64,000 nucleotides of DNA from assembly GCA_037074705.1 (NCBI GenBank), contig CM073590.1, forward strand, positions 161,198,746 to 161,262,745, read 5' to 3'. The notes beneath the pieces are model-generated. The model searched no databases. It saw only the letters and a list, made by a program, of their open reading frames with translations, and was not told the DNA's origin. Position 1 is the first letter of the stretch. Each line of letters opens with the position of its first letter. The stretch is from Zhengitettix transpicula. Taxonomy: Eukaryota > Arthropoda > Insecta > Orthoptera > Tetrigidae. The translations under genes and the position numbers were made by a program. Shown here in pieces: positions 50,940 through 62,285 of the stretch.

Positions 50940-51115
50940 TCCTATGTTGGCACGGTTTGAATTGGACCGGCCGAAAATTCAACCTACATCGCCAAGGCGA
51001 TTATTTGGACTGACGCAGAGCCGTTTGGACGGATGGCTCGACCGTGGGTGGTCAGCTTTATAATCCTGTCATTCATACGAATGTTCCGGTTGAAACCATC
51101 CTGATTACTCGCGAT
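50940..51115. other. CpG-rich island within the CpG-poor tract
   Basis: About 15 CpGs in 175 bp (GGACCGGCCG, CGCCAAGGCGAT, GGACGGATGGCTCGACCG), while the surrounding kilobases have roughly one per 60-100 bp. No ORF or repeat match was found. It may be an unmethylated regulatory element, an internal promoter or a recent insertion. Confidence 0.3.
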
Positions 51116-54100
51116 TTTTAAATTTCATATTATTCTCTTCCTAAATGAAAAGCTGTTTCTGCAAACATGATAGATTTTCTCTTTTGTTATATCGATAATT
51201 TGCATTTACAAATGGAAAATAATTATTCAGAAATTTACGTTCCAGTTAGTTTTCACTCAGTTTCACTTGGTGACATTTGTTTCTAATATTTCAAGAAAAT
51301 AATCTCATATCACCCAATAAAATTCCTAAATTTAATCGATGTTATGAAGATATATATTTTCGATATGGCATTTTGGTAACAACGACCTTCAAATTTATTT
51401 GACTACTATAAATGGCTTCTACACCAAGCTAAAATTTATGCTAGAAATAAAGCACCGAAGTAAATCAAGTTTACTTGATTCCACATTCAAAACACGAACT
51501 AACAATTTAATTCAATCACATTTTAGAAAACCAATACATTTCAGTTATTATCTCATCTAGTAAACCTTAAAGCACTAAGTTTGTTATTGGTTCCAGTGTA
51601 TTTGCTAGAGCCAATATATTCTTTGAGTAACATTTATTAAAACATTATTTCATCAGATTTCGACTAACAGAACCTCAGTAATATATTCAATCCCATGTGT
51701 TTGTGTGGACATTAGTCCTTAAGCTAAACATAAGGGACTCCATTACCAAAATGGATGACACATAAATAATATACTATGGAGTGGCATAATTATACCTACA
51801 GCAGTGCACACACTTGAACACAAATTATGAATGTACCTCTTTCCTGAAGATGAATAGTTTGCCTTCCATTTTGAAGTATTTTCTACTTTGCTTTATATCT
51901 TCCTTTGACTATCTTACTTCTTTCCTCGCAATTGATCATTTCCTCAGTTTCACTCAAACCTCGATAGAGAGAAGCAAAAGTAGTAACAAAGAGCCGTTTG
52001 TTACTATTGTTGATTCCCTCCTTTGTTCTAATTACCCTGACAATGGAATATCATACTAACACTTCCAACCATATAAATTACAGTTTAGTTCCAATTTGTT
52101 TCACCTCAACCTGTAATAAACAACTAAAGATTAATTTGTAAATGCTAAACACTTCATATAGTTTCAACAAACTAAAGAAAATAGATTATACAAATACATC
52201 ATACAATAATGGAAAAATTACAATATAAAAAATAAAAATTATCAGTATACTTATTGATATGGATATCAATAAGATCTCTTAAGGAAGTGACACACTAGTA
52301 CACAGAATATGAAATTCAAAATTTCAATGGTGGTCTCCTTTTTTTAGAGACTGAAGGTATCCTCCTCTACACACACTGTGCAAATAGCTAACAAGAGTAC
52401 CGTGCATTCAATCTCCTTTAGAAGGAAAATAACACCTCCTGAATTTATAATTTTGTGCAGTGTGGTGTCAGATTTTCTTCATGCTAAGGAAAACAACCCC
52501 TACCAATCTATCTTTCCTATCCACATCAACTTGGAATATTCCAAGAGTACAACATGGAAATGTTTTATTAATTGGAAGGATAGGAAAGAGACTCACAGAA
52601 TGTGCTATTCGTGGGAGAAATAATACAATCTCAAATCAACTCTACTGACCTAAGACTAGTCGATTGTGATCTCTAATGCCAGTATATCAGAAGGAATCAT
52701 ATCCTAGGGATAAAAAATGGTTTCACACATTATTTTGGACATTTTATTACTTACCCTTTCATACCCCCTAAAGCTGATGTGGTTTGAAATTGGACTTGAA
52801 ATAATGTTACTAAACTTCTTAGTAATGGTCAAAACTATGTATTTGACATGAATCCTTTCGACATTTTGAAGATTTTATAATTAACCTCTTCTCACACTGC
52901 CCCATTCTGATAGGGACTGAAAAAACATGATTTAACAGATTTCCAAGTGCAACTGTTTGTCACTGTGCCACCAAAACAGATGAATATGGCTCATTTTAGA
53001 AATTTTATTATCAACCTTTATCAAGGAAGCTGAAATTTTCCATAAATAACATAGAGACTGTTACCAGTTCGCTTAGTGACCACTAATATTATTAAAATGG
53101 CTCATTTTTGACACATTATTATTAATCTTTCTCATCCTGACAACTAAGTTGAAGTTTAACTTGGCCTGAACCACTATGGGGAGTATCACTATTCATTACA
53201 GTGATCCTGACTTTGAATAAGAATCAAGCATGCATTAATTTAGGATAACTTTATTTTCACAAACAATTTCCATGCCAATGGAAGCTGAACTTTGACTTAC
53301 CCCTCATGATAAGTGTCATCTCAGAGACCCCAAAATATATTAATGAAACCCCCGTCTCACATCCCTTCATGCTATTATAGGCTGAAATTGAATTTTCATA
53401 AAGTTCTTTTCTAGATTGTATGTCATATGTTTACTAATTTGGTTGAAATTGCTTAATGTCTTTCCAAGACAGCACAAGCTTTACCATTGTATACTTTACA
53501 ACAAAACGGACCAATGTTTATAACTAGAATGTTATTTCTATAAAATATTAATTATTATAAACTTTCATAATATTAAAACAGGATACTTATTAATTTGAAG
53601 AAAAATTTAGAGCAAATTGTTGAAGCCTGTTCTTCATAGGTGGAGCTTTCAATAAAATTGATTGTAGGCTCTGAGGACTCGGTTAAGAATAACATGTCTG
53701 CTAATGTCTTCAACTGAAAAACAGTCAAGAGTATGTGTTTCTCTAGCCAAGGACTCCAGATTTTACAAACAGTAAATCATTCAGAAACAATTATGGCCTC
53801 CAAAGATTACAAACAGTATTATCAACACACAAGTATCAAATGTCAGATCATACTTATCCACATTCTTGAAGTTAAAAGAGGACTAATTTTTGGTCTTACA
53901 ATCTCATAAGCATCTCATACGCATTTGTTCCTAGTTGTAAAACAGAGTAAAAACAATTATTAAATACTTAATATAAATCTACAAATATTGCCATCAATAA
54001 AAAGGGAAATCATAATTATATAGTGAGCCAGAAATTATGTTTGTTGTACAATAGTATTAAAGTCAATATGTCAAATATAATGTATCACATTTTGAAAATA

Positions 54101-54304
54101 TAAAAATGAGGTTCATATATCAATTTAAAATAGCTTAAAATATTTCTGAACTTGAACTGAAATGGAACCCAGAATACAAGGCAAAAAATTAAAATAATAA
54201 GCTTGTTCAATTAGGAGTTACAAATAATGTGAAAAAAATTGTTGAATGATGAGACCTAAATAGAACTACTGTGCCAGACCAAAGCTCTAGCAAATTATTA
54301 GAGG
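51116..54304. other. CpG-poor, AT-rich DNA, no exon recognised
   Basis: There is a 24-bp near-perfect palindrome at 52251-52274 (CTTATTGATAT / ATATCAATAAG). Short ORFs at 51814-52059 and 52378-52648 carry no domain. 52700-53450 has a repetitive feel (recurrent GACATTTT, TTATTAACCT words), but no repeat unit could be fixed. Confidence 0.35.
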
Positions 54305-54800
54305 TGTTTTTATGGAAAGTAATGAGTGAAAGATGGTGGATTACCTAAAATTGAAGATCGGCATTGCTACTCAGGACAGAAGGACATTCTTCAAATTTTT
54401 GGAGGTGTCACCCTTCTTCCTCAGGAGAAGGAAGAAGCATTCTAAGTGCTGGCCACGAAACAAATTATTTTAATTTTATACATAATTAAAAAGAGAAAGT
54501 TTGTGGATTATGTGAAATTGAAGTTCAGTCCATGCCTCCAAAAATTTGAAGAACTTCCTCCTCTCCAACTTGGCAACACTGAGCTTCAATTTCAGATGAG
54601 CCTCCACCTTTCTCTCTTTACAAATTGTTTTAATTATCTTGAGGATGTGATATTGTCAGAATAATTAAAACAATTGGTATTGAAAGGAAAGAGAGAAAGG
54701 TAGTGGCTTACCTGAAATTGGAACTCAGCGTCACCTGTCAGGGCAGGAGTAAGTTCTAGAAACTTTTAGAGATTTTAGCTTCCTTATTCAGAAGAAAGAT
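54305..54800. repeat. Tandem and inverted units of a roughly 100-bp repeat
   Basis: The unit (GAAAGAGAGAAAGGTAGTGG, then TTACCTGAAATTGAA, then CAGG...TTCTTCAAATTTTTGGAGG) occurs at about 54320-54433 (+), 54490-54555 (+), 54535-54640 (-) and 54675-54790 (+). TAATTAAAACAATT and its inverse separate the copies. The alternating orientation makes the block self-complementary. No protein is encoded; the 72-codon ORF 54446-54664 crosses two units. Confidence 0.7.
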
Positions 54801-55614
54801 GACTTGCTTCATGTGCATGGCCTACACTGGACTGTAAACAACCTTCCCATAATACTCCTCACCTGCACAACGGATGCCTTCAGGTGCCCCTCAGAACCTT
54901 CTTGTCCACCCTTGTAGACCGCATCCTCACCATTCCCCATTTATGCTGGGTTGCCAACCTTCAGTAGGAACAGGTGCTATGTGTGCACTATCATTGAACC
55001 TACTACAGTATAACAAAATCCAGCACAAATATCCACCTATAAAATCAATGAAAACATTACCTGACTCTCCTCTACCACATTATTTGCAACTCTGGTCTAC
55101 TTTCTACATCAGTCCAACCAAATGACCCCTCCCTGAATGCATTGCTAACCACTGCAGAACTATCCAAAACCCAATTTCCAATTGCTGCTCATGGCCAAAG
55201 TCACAATTTCAACCAATGCTTCACACTAACCCTCCTTAAAGCCTTACTCATTGGATGATGAACTCCATCTTTGGGAATTCTCTTTCCAGCACATCTTACA
55301 CTGTAGGAGAAGTCCTAAACTCAATATCTGCTAATATTACTACAATATTCATTGTAGCAGTAGTTATGATATGTTAAAATCTTATATCAACATAATATTA
55401 TGATAATTATTATAATGTTCTATTTAATCCTTTCCCTATTCGCATTCATTTACTTTTTAACTTCATTTCCTTTTCTTTTTACCTTCCACTCTAATGTGTT
55501 TATTTGCATGTGCATATGTATTTTTCCATTGTTGTGACCTTTTCTTGAGAGGGCTTTGATGGGTGTCGATTGTCTAATGGCTGGTGCACCTTAATTTGAA
55601 TTTGTCCGGTCTGC
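54801..55614. other. Intergenic DNA, C-rich texture at 54850-55290
   Basis: 54850-55290 is pyrimidine-rich and different from its flanks. It may be mobile-element body accompanying the flanking repeat units, but no coding match was seen. Confidence 0.35.
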
Positions 55615-56055
55615 ACACAGTTCAGATCTTCTCTCCTGACATAGGAGGCTAAGAATCTAAAAAAATGGAGAATTTTTCAGCTTCTCAGCCCAACTTGACC
55701 AACTATTGATTTAGGATAAGTCGACTTTGCTGTCTCTCTTTCCTATCTAAATGTGTTAATTTGACCTAATGACATTTTACTTATGTGTTATAAATAATGT
55801 TAACAATTTTTATTATATATAACAATACATATATAAATATATTATCCTTACTTGCTGTATATATATGTCTGTATGTATAAAGCAAGTAAAGGTAATGTGA
55901 CATAGTCAAATTAATTAACTCATTTGAATAGGAAGGAGGGACAGACAGCAACTAACTTACCTTAAATCAATAGTTGGTGTAGTCAGGCTAGGAATAAATA
56001 GTATTTCAAATTTTCAGTGACCTGAGCTCCTTTCTTCAGGACAGTAAATCTAAAC
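55615..56055. repeat. 440-bp fold-back of the same roughly 100-bp unit family
   Basis: The left arm 55615-55779 and right arm 55891-56055 are inverted copies at roughly three-quarters identity by eye, sharing GTCAAATTAA, GGAA.GAG.GACAG.A and AAATCAATAGTTGGT. The spacer itself contains an inner inverted pair, CCTTACTTGCT (55846) and AGCAAGTAAAGG (55881). The outer parts contain CTTTCTTCAGGACAG, linking them to the units at 54.3-54.8 kb. Confidence 0.75.
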
Positions 56056-57670
56056 GAGCTTGCTAGCCCTGTATCCTATCCAAATGAGTATATATGTATA
56101 AACATCTGTGCATGTGTGTGTGAAAATAACAATATTATCAGATATGCAATAAAGTTATTTATCATATAAATCTATAAATTAATATTTCATTTATATATCA
56201 ACTATTTCAGTCTATTATCATATAATGTGCAATACATATTAATGAATATTCAGTTACATTAATTTTGAATTGCAATTTGTTTCAATAATTTGATTAAGAC
56301 CATAAATTGTAGCAAAATACTATAGAATTACAGTTACTAAAATGTTTATTTATTTATGGGAGTATTTTAATTCATTAACACAGATAAAGCCAGCTGTTTC
56401 TGTAAACTGCTGTAAATTATAGACTAAACCAAATGAGATTTCCTCAAGAGAATATACAGCAATAATTGAACCTGTAGAGGATAGTGACTAATTAGGTATC
56501 TATAGTCTGTTTTAATTTAGAAGACTGATGACATTTAATTCTCATGAGGGAGTAAACTTGAATCACAATGCTTGAAATAAAGCAGTATTGCTGAACTATA
56601 ACAGTGTTATTGTATGGTTTTCAGTGAGCTCTTTAAGTAGTGCGTCATACAGGGGAATCAGAGGCCCCTGGGGTCCACACAGACATGTAGAGGACTTCTA
56701 ATTTAAAGGGCTATAGACATGATGAGTCAGTGAAAATGAGGAGAAATGTATAATTATGTCAATATTTGGCAGCAGCTTTCAGACCATTTTTAATTAAACT
56801 AAATTTTAAATACTACATGTTTCTGCCATCTTTGTTACCTTTATCAGGTGATTCGAAGTTATAAGAATGACACCACACAAATCATGGCAAATTCAAAAGA
56901 AAAGCTAGAAACTGAACAATATATAGCCACAAGCTAATTTGGATTTGTTATTTCTGAAAATGTAAAAAGAAAATTCAATTCAAATATTACAGATGAATTT
57001 TTAACTGAAATTTTTTCTTCCAAATATTTTAACATATGCCTATATAATGAAACCTAACAAATTTAACTATTAGTTTCAAACAATAAATAAGTTTGTTCCC
57101 CATCAATCATATCTCACTGAAGAACAGAGAAGATTTCACTTTGGATTTGCTATTTAAAAGTTTCTTAAAAATTGTAAGATGCAACTTCTTGTATAGTCAT
57201 TTCAAAAATACTTTAAAGCAAACACCCATCATAACAAAAATTATTTCAATATTTTTCACTATTTCAAATTATTAATGAAAATGAACAGTTAAAATAGAAT
57301 CTGGTACTGCTAAAGAAAATAATCATATTTCCATTACTAACATCATAGTCAAGTTATTTGAAGGAAATACAGTTTGCAGACTAAGTAAAGAAATTCTTGC
57401 AAGAAAATAATCTATGGTTCTCATTGTCCTCATATTTAATTAATTAAGTTGTTTGTAAATAATTTAGTTAGGATGTAAAAATACATCCCTATAAACAGTA
57501 TCATATGCACCTCTAAAATAGTAATAATGTAATAGAATACAGTGTATTTGGAAAAGGACTAAACTTTTGATCAACATGAATAATGACAATACTACCTCAT
57601 CAGGGATATATAAAGTATATCCAAAAAATTAAGAATTTCATAAAAAAATATTGAAATAATAATTTCTAAC
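56056..57670. other. CpG-poor AT-rich DNA, no exon recognised
   Basis: No repeat or gene was recognised. TTTATT words on the plus strand (minus-strand AATAAA) occur near 56345. Confidence 0.35.
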
Positions 57671-57814
57671 TGGTGCAATACTATATAAAATGTTATCGGT
57701 TTTCATACAGGCGCCAACAGCGATTAATCGCTGTTGGCACCTGTGTAAAAACCGAGAACTTTTTATTCACAATTACACCGGGAAAGTCTTCAATCTTTGA
57801 TGGTGCAATACTAT
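57671..57814. repeat. 58-bp palindrome between 14-bp direct repeats
   Basis: TGGTGCAATACTAT occurs at 57671-57684 and, exactly, at 57801-57814. Between them, 57697-57754 is a palindrome with arms of about 29 nt whose central 26 bp (CCAACAGCGATTAATCGCTG plus flanks) are perfect. The direct repeats look like a target-site duplication around a 116-bp insertion, or the result of a local rearrangement. A minus ORF (57693-58091) runs through the palindrome. Confidence 0.85.
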
Positions 57815-58066
57815 CTATCAATTTATTAAAAGCAATTCTTTCACCATCCATATTATTAACATTTTTCTGATTTTTTATACTACTCAGAACCTTAATCAGC
57901 AAAATAATTTTTTTTTCATGTATTCTGAGAAGCACAAGAACATTATATGATGAATACAAATAGGCAAACTTTGTGGCAAAATTAAAATTTTCCAGATAAT
58001 ACAGTATAAGAATAGATTTTATGGTCCTAAAATAAGTCAAACTATGAAAAAGACAGAAATTTATAT

Positions 58067-58151
58067 TTAACCCTTTGCACTCGAGGGCCATTTAAAATGT
58101 GCCTACAAGCACAAGGGCTTCGCTATGGAGACCTCGAGTGAAAAGGGTTAT
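58067..58151. mobile_element. Tiny piggyBac-type MITE
   Basis: CCCTTTGCACTCGAGG at 58071 and the inverted CCTCGAGTGAAAAGGG ending at 58147 form TIRs with one mismatch. They are flanked by TTAA (58067-58070) and TTAT (58148-58151, a decayed TTAA). CCCTTTGC-type ends and TTAA targets are characteristic of the piggyBac superfamily. At 77 bp it has no coding capacity and must have been mobilised in trans. Confidence 0.8.
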
Positions 58152-59795
58152 GAGTTATGCTAAACTGAATTCTAAATGTTTAATTAACTAAAATAATATG
58201 AACAATTATTTGTAATAAGAATTTTGGAATCTTACCTGAAAAATAGATGATAAATTATACATTAACTTCTTGTCCAAACTGCCATACTTACTCGAGCACA
58301 AAATGATCACCAATATAAAAACAATATTATGTAGCCACTCTTGAAGCACCTGTTAACTTATGTTTGTGTAAAATTGAGTACAATATTACATTTAATTGAC
58401 CTCCCCTAACAAATTCTCACTTTCAAAAATTTCCAATATAAAAATGTTTTGTAATTATAATGTTCAGAAGTATAACGTTCATCACCCGATTTAAAATGTT
58501 ATATACTTAAAGACACAGAACACTATTGGATGGTTAAGGGGTTTAACAGTACAGTATTTATTTAACTATATTTTCACTTGAACACAGTCGTTATAGTGAT
58601 AACTTTGCACTTTGGTCTATGAAAGTACTTATCACAGAAGGAAGGTGAGAAACAATTGACTTTTATCACCATATAATTAAACAACGATTTAATTTAACAC
58701 ATAGATACACAAAATCCATAATCTTATAAGTCTGTTCATACTTTACAGTTTTGAAAGTACATTTATAAGGTTTATATAAACACTTTGCATAAACCAGAAT
58801 CACTTCAGTCATAACAAACAGTATTTTTACATATTTAATTTTACTACACACTCAATTACTTGTTGAACAGTTTGTGATCAACTTGATTAAATCAAAGCTT
58901 TTAGTACAAAAACGAATTCTTTAATATAAATATGCATTTTAAAATGTGCAAACCCTTCAAAGTTGATACCAAACTAAATATTGCAATGCTTCTCTTATTT
59001 TAAATGATATTAATTACCTATCTGAAGATGAAATGGTTAATTCATATATTTTTGTTAATTTCAATGCTTTGAAGCAAAATTCCACTTTAACTTGACTCAG
59101 AAAAAAGTAAATACAACAGCGAAATCTACTTGCTAAACATGAATTGAATAACAAAACTTTAACATGGATGTACAAGTCATGGGATGAAAGAGTATATTTA
59201 AAATCAGCTCTGTAATCAAGTTGGGTTGTTTATGTCACGGTCAATTTTAAGTGACATAATTATAAAGATTACTTTTGTTGAAATAACAATCAATGGCTTT
59301 TTAATAATTGTAAAGACAATGGCTTTTTTTAAAGTGCAATACAGAAAAATATTTGCAGCTTATCAGTATATTAAAATCAGGAGATAATAACAAACTAGGA
59401 AAGTTACCTATGCAAACTACAAGTACAGACAGTAATGACACTTTAGACCTATTGAAAAATAAGAAACCGGGAATAACATGTGTTAACATCAATGGGTTTG
59501 CACAAATCACAAGATGTCTTAATAACTACAAAAAAAAATAAAGGCTAGAATATTATTATAATGACCATTTAAAATGTAGGCCAGTACAGTTTCTAGCCGT
59601 ATATTACTTTTCACTCAGTTTTGAAGCTCTTTAGGCAGTCAAAAATTAAATATGTAAAACACAAAACAGATAGTAGCAAAAATATTATATTATTGATTTT
59701 GTTTTCTTATTTCAACTGTGTTTTCTTTTCCTTGTATGGATAGACATAAAATATCCTTCTCCTCAAAAGTAAAACCATGATCTTCATATAGGTAC
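58152..59795 (-). other. Probable YTHDC1 3' UTR or downstream sequence
   Basis: AT-rich and CpG-poor, with no other ORF of note. Minus-strand AATAAA words occur near 58556-58561, which could serve as a polyadenylation signal about 1.2 kb past the stop codon. No poly(A) tract of retrocopy type was found on the minus strand just after the stop. Confidence 0.35.
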
Positions 59796-61187
59796 CTACC
59801 GACGTTCTCTATAACGATGATGTTCCCTGTCTCTGTCTCTAATTCGCCTTTCACTTGTTCTCCACAGAAATTCATCAACTGAACGATCATAAGATCTTTT
59901 ATCAGAATGGTTTGATGACCGTCCAGACAATGGATAGTCTGGAATAGGCAAACCATCATAGTATCGTGGTGGTGGAGGAATTGAATCATAAGATGTTCCG
60001 CTAGATGACACATAAACACCAGGTGGGGGTGCATAGGGTAGGGGAGGAAGTTGATGCTGCAACTGACGCATATAGTCAGCAACATATGCTTGGGCAGCAG
60101 CTGCTGAACTACCACCACCATAATGGCCTCGATCACCATCACGAGAAAACCAAACTGAATACCGGTCCCGAGAACGACCAGCAGATTGACGCTTGTAGAT
60201 GCCTCCTCCAACAGCACCAATACGATTTCTGCTATTAAGAAAGAATTTTCGGCGCCCACGACCAAACTGTCCACCTCTACCACGCCATCCAAATCCAGAT
60301 CTTGAAGTGTATCGGTTACTCGAACTGTGTTGAAAATTTTCTTGCCTAAAACGTGAACTTCTGGGTTTTATTATCTTTGCTGCCTCTTTGGACTTCTTCA
60401 GGATAGGTGTCATCTCTATTCCTTCATCTACTGGAAACAGTCTGCACAGCTCTTCTGCAACTTTTGGCTCTATTTCCTGACCATCTCGTCCAATTTTAAC
60501 TGGTTTACCATCATTCCAAGGATTATAGAGGTGCATAGTAGCACTGAAGGGTAATTCTTTCCGACAGACCCAATCAACTCTAAACACACCACCAAGAGCT
60601 TTTGCAGACAATCCTGGAGGTAATACCCAAGAAATAGGGGAAACATCACGACGTGACTCACCATGGAGTCTAGCAAATCCAGCAAATTTCCCACTTTCTT
60701 TAACAGAAAAGATAAGCAAAACATTCCTAGACTCTCGGAATGCTTGGTTTAATTTAGATTCATTTTGTGGGAGAGTAGACCAAACACCTTTAGCTTTGGA
60801 CAAAGTGACGTTTTCAGCATTATTGCTTTTTATAACAAAAAAACGAGCGTCTCTAAATAAATAGTTAAGCTTTGTCGTGTAATCATAGGACTTGCCCTGT
60901 TCTCTTGGTGTTGGTCGTTTAAGAACTGGTGATGGGCTTTTCCTTTCCTTAGAACGACTTCTTTTCAGCTTGTGACGTGTGTGTCGTTCTTTAGAATCTG
61001 ATGAATCTGAGCTGACAGTACTAATACTCGGCTGACTAGAGTCACTATCGGATGATGAAGAACTCACTTCACTTCGAGTATCGTATTCACTCATTTCATC
61101 CAGTTTCATTTCATCTCCTATTTCTTCTCCAAAACTAAGATTAAGATTTTCCATGTCTATATTCGTTTCCAAATCACCATCCTCCAT
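59796..61187 (-). CDS. YTHDC1: YTH domain-containing protein 1-like nuclear m6A reader
   Basis: The YTHDC1/YT521-B family binds N6-methyladenosine in nuclear RNA and acts in splicing, export and X-linked or sex-determination RNA control in animals. The 463-residue product has an acidic N-terminus with SEYDTRSE (about 34-41, matching the conserved YDTRSE of the family), a Ser-rich and RS-like basic stretch (42-98), the YTH domain (about 105-255), RGRGG/RGRR boxes (301-313), a Pro/Tyr-rich segment (380-420) and an Arg/Asp-repeat end (447-463). The m6A-cage residues are present: W136, W187 and L198, with N122, N126 and S137 around them. A longer ORF to 61220 opens only at TTG; the ATG at 61187 is preferred, with an in-frame TAA farther upstream. 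The protein is shorter than the vertebrate one (about 727 aa) and lies in a single exon. The stop codon lies in CGGTAGGT, which also resembles a splice donor, so an alternative C-terminus is possible. Confidence 0.95.
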   Translation of the reverse strand: MEDGDLETNIDMENLNLSFGEEIGDEMKLDEMSEYDTRSEVSSSSSDSDSSQPSISTVSSDSSDSKERHTRHKLKRSRSKERKSPSPVLKRPTPREQGKSYDYTTKLNYLFRDARFFVIKSNNAENVTLSKAKGVWSTLPQNESKLNQAFRESRNVLLIFSVKESGKFAGFARLHGESRRDVSPISWVLPPGLSAKALGGVFRVDWVCRKELPFSATMHLYNPWNDGKPVKIGRDGQEIEPKVAEELCRLFPVDEGIEMTPILKKSKEAAKIIKPRSSRFRQENFQHSSSNRYTSRSGFGWRGRGGQFGRGRRKFFLNSRNRIGAVGGGIYKRQSAGRSRDRYSVWFSRDGDRGHYGGGSSAAAAQAYVADYMRQLQHQLPPLPYAPPPGVYVSSSGTSYDSIPPPPRYYDGLPIPDYPLSGRSSNHSDKRSYDRSVDEFLWRTSERRIRDRDREHHRYRERR

Positions 61188-62285
61188 AGTGTATTGGTTT
61201 AATGTCACAGTGTGATTCAAAATAAATAGAACACTATTTTACGTTGTAGCACCAGGATTCAACATACGTTATAATGCACTTTGCCTAACAACTGATGATA
61301 GTCGGCAGTACAACAACAAAACTTGACTACAAAGATAATGTGAAGAATATGTTTCTAGGGTTTGTGGCATCACTTGAAATATCTTTGCCTTTTGAAGTAG
61401 GCAAGCTCAGAGTTTAGGCAATATATTCCATATATCATTAAGGGAATCCAGGTATAAATTAGTGAAGTTATTTTGGTTTGGTTATCCATTATATGCTATG
61501 TCAAGCAGGCTGAAGTACACATTCGTTGATGTTTATCTGAGATTTGTTTTTTTTCAGTCTTTAATCCCGAAAAATAACGTAATTAAACTTAAAATAAGAA
61601 TACTGTACGTCTGTATAAAATATAATAATTAGATCAAATAGTCAAAAACAGACAAAATTAAGTGATGATGTAAATACCATACACAGAGTCTGTTTTTTTC
61701 TATTTCATTCTACTAATAAATACACAGTATGTTGTTCATTCGATCCTCAGGAATGAATTCACGTCAGAACATACTCAACATGCAATAAAAATCAACACAC
61801 AGCCCGTAAAACAATGTAACAACCAACCCATCCAAATTAATTGACGAAAAGTAAATGGAAGGAATCGATTCATTGTTCCAAGGAAAACTTAGACCTGTAT
61901 TAATTCCGCTGAATGGTTGGTCCTACAGCAATCATTCTACTGAAGTGCAATTTATTTGATTGATAGTTGAAGAAAGAGAATATGGGAAATAAATAGAAAA
62001 AAGGTTGTATCGTGTCACAGCTACATTGTGGTACGTGATGTAGTAAATATTGTTTACTCTTTGTTTTCTCTATGAATGTTCTACAGGTTATCTTTGGTAT
62101 GCTGACTGTTGAGTCCTATTGATGCCTAGTTTGTCATCTGATGTATTGTTGTGTCCTGAGTTTTATTTGTTAAAGCCTTAAATAAATGTTACTATTTAAC
62201 AAACGTATAAAAAGTAATTATAAAGTCCGATATAAATAAATACTTGAAGCCGGAAAGAACTAACCTCAATGTCTGATAATAAACA
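61188..62285. other. Upstream region of YTHDC1; left flank of gypsy remnant
   Basis: 61188-61350 should hold the YTHDC1 5' UTR and promoter; no TATA box or initiator could be assigned with confidence. CpG returns towards expectation upstream of 61.25 kb. The part at 62100-62285 (with AAATAAATG near 62181) may be a decayed LTR or leader of the adjacent gypsy-like element, but no second LTR is in the window to compare. Confidence 0.35.

Noticed and set aside
59690..60292. 200-codon minus ORF overlapping the YTHDC1 C-terminus
   Set aside because: It is an alternate frame of the Arg/Ser- and Pro-rich coding sequence. Repetitive codons there give open shadow frames.
61188..61220. Extension of YTHDC1 to a start at 61220
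   Set aside because: The codon at 61220 is TTG, not ATG. The first ATG in frame is at 61187 and begins the acidic N-terminus typical of the family.
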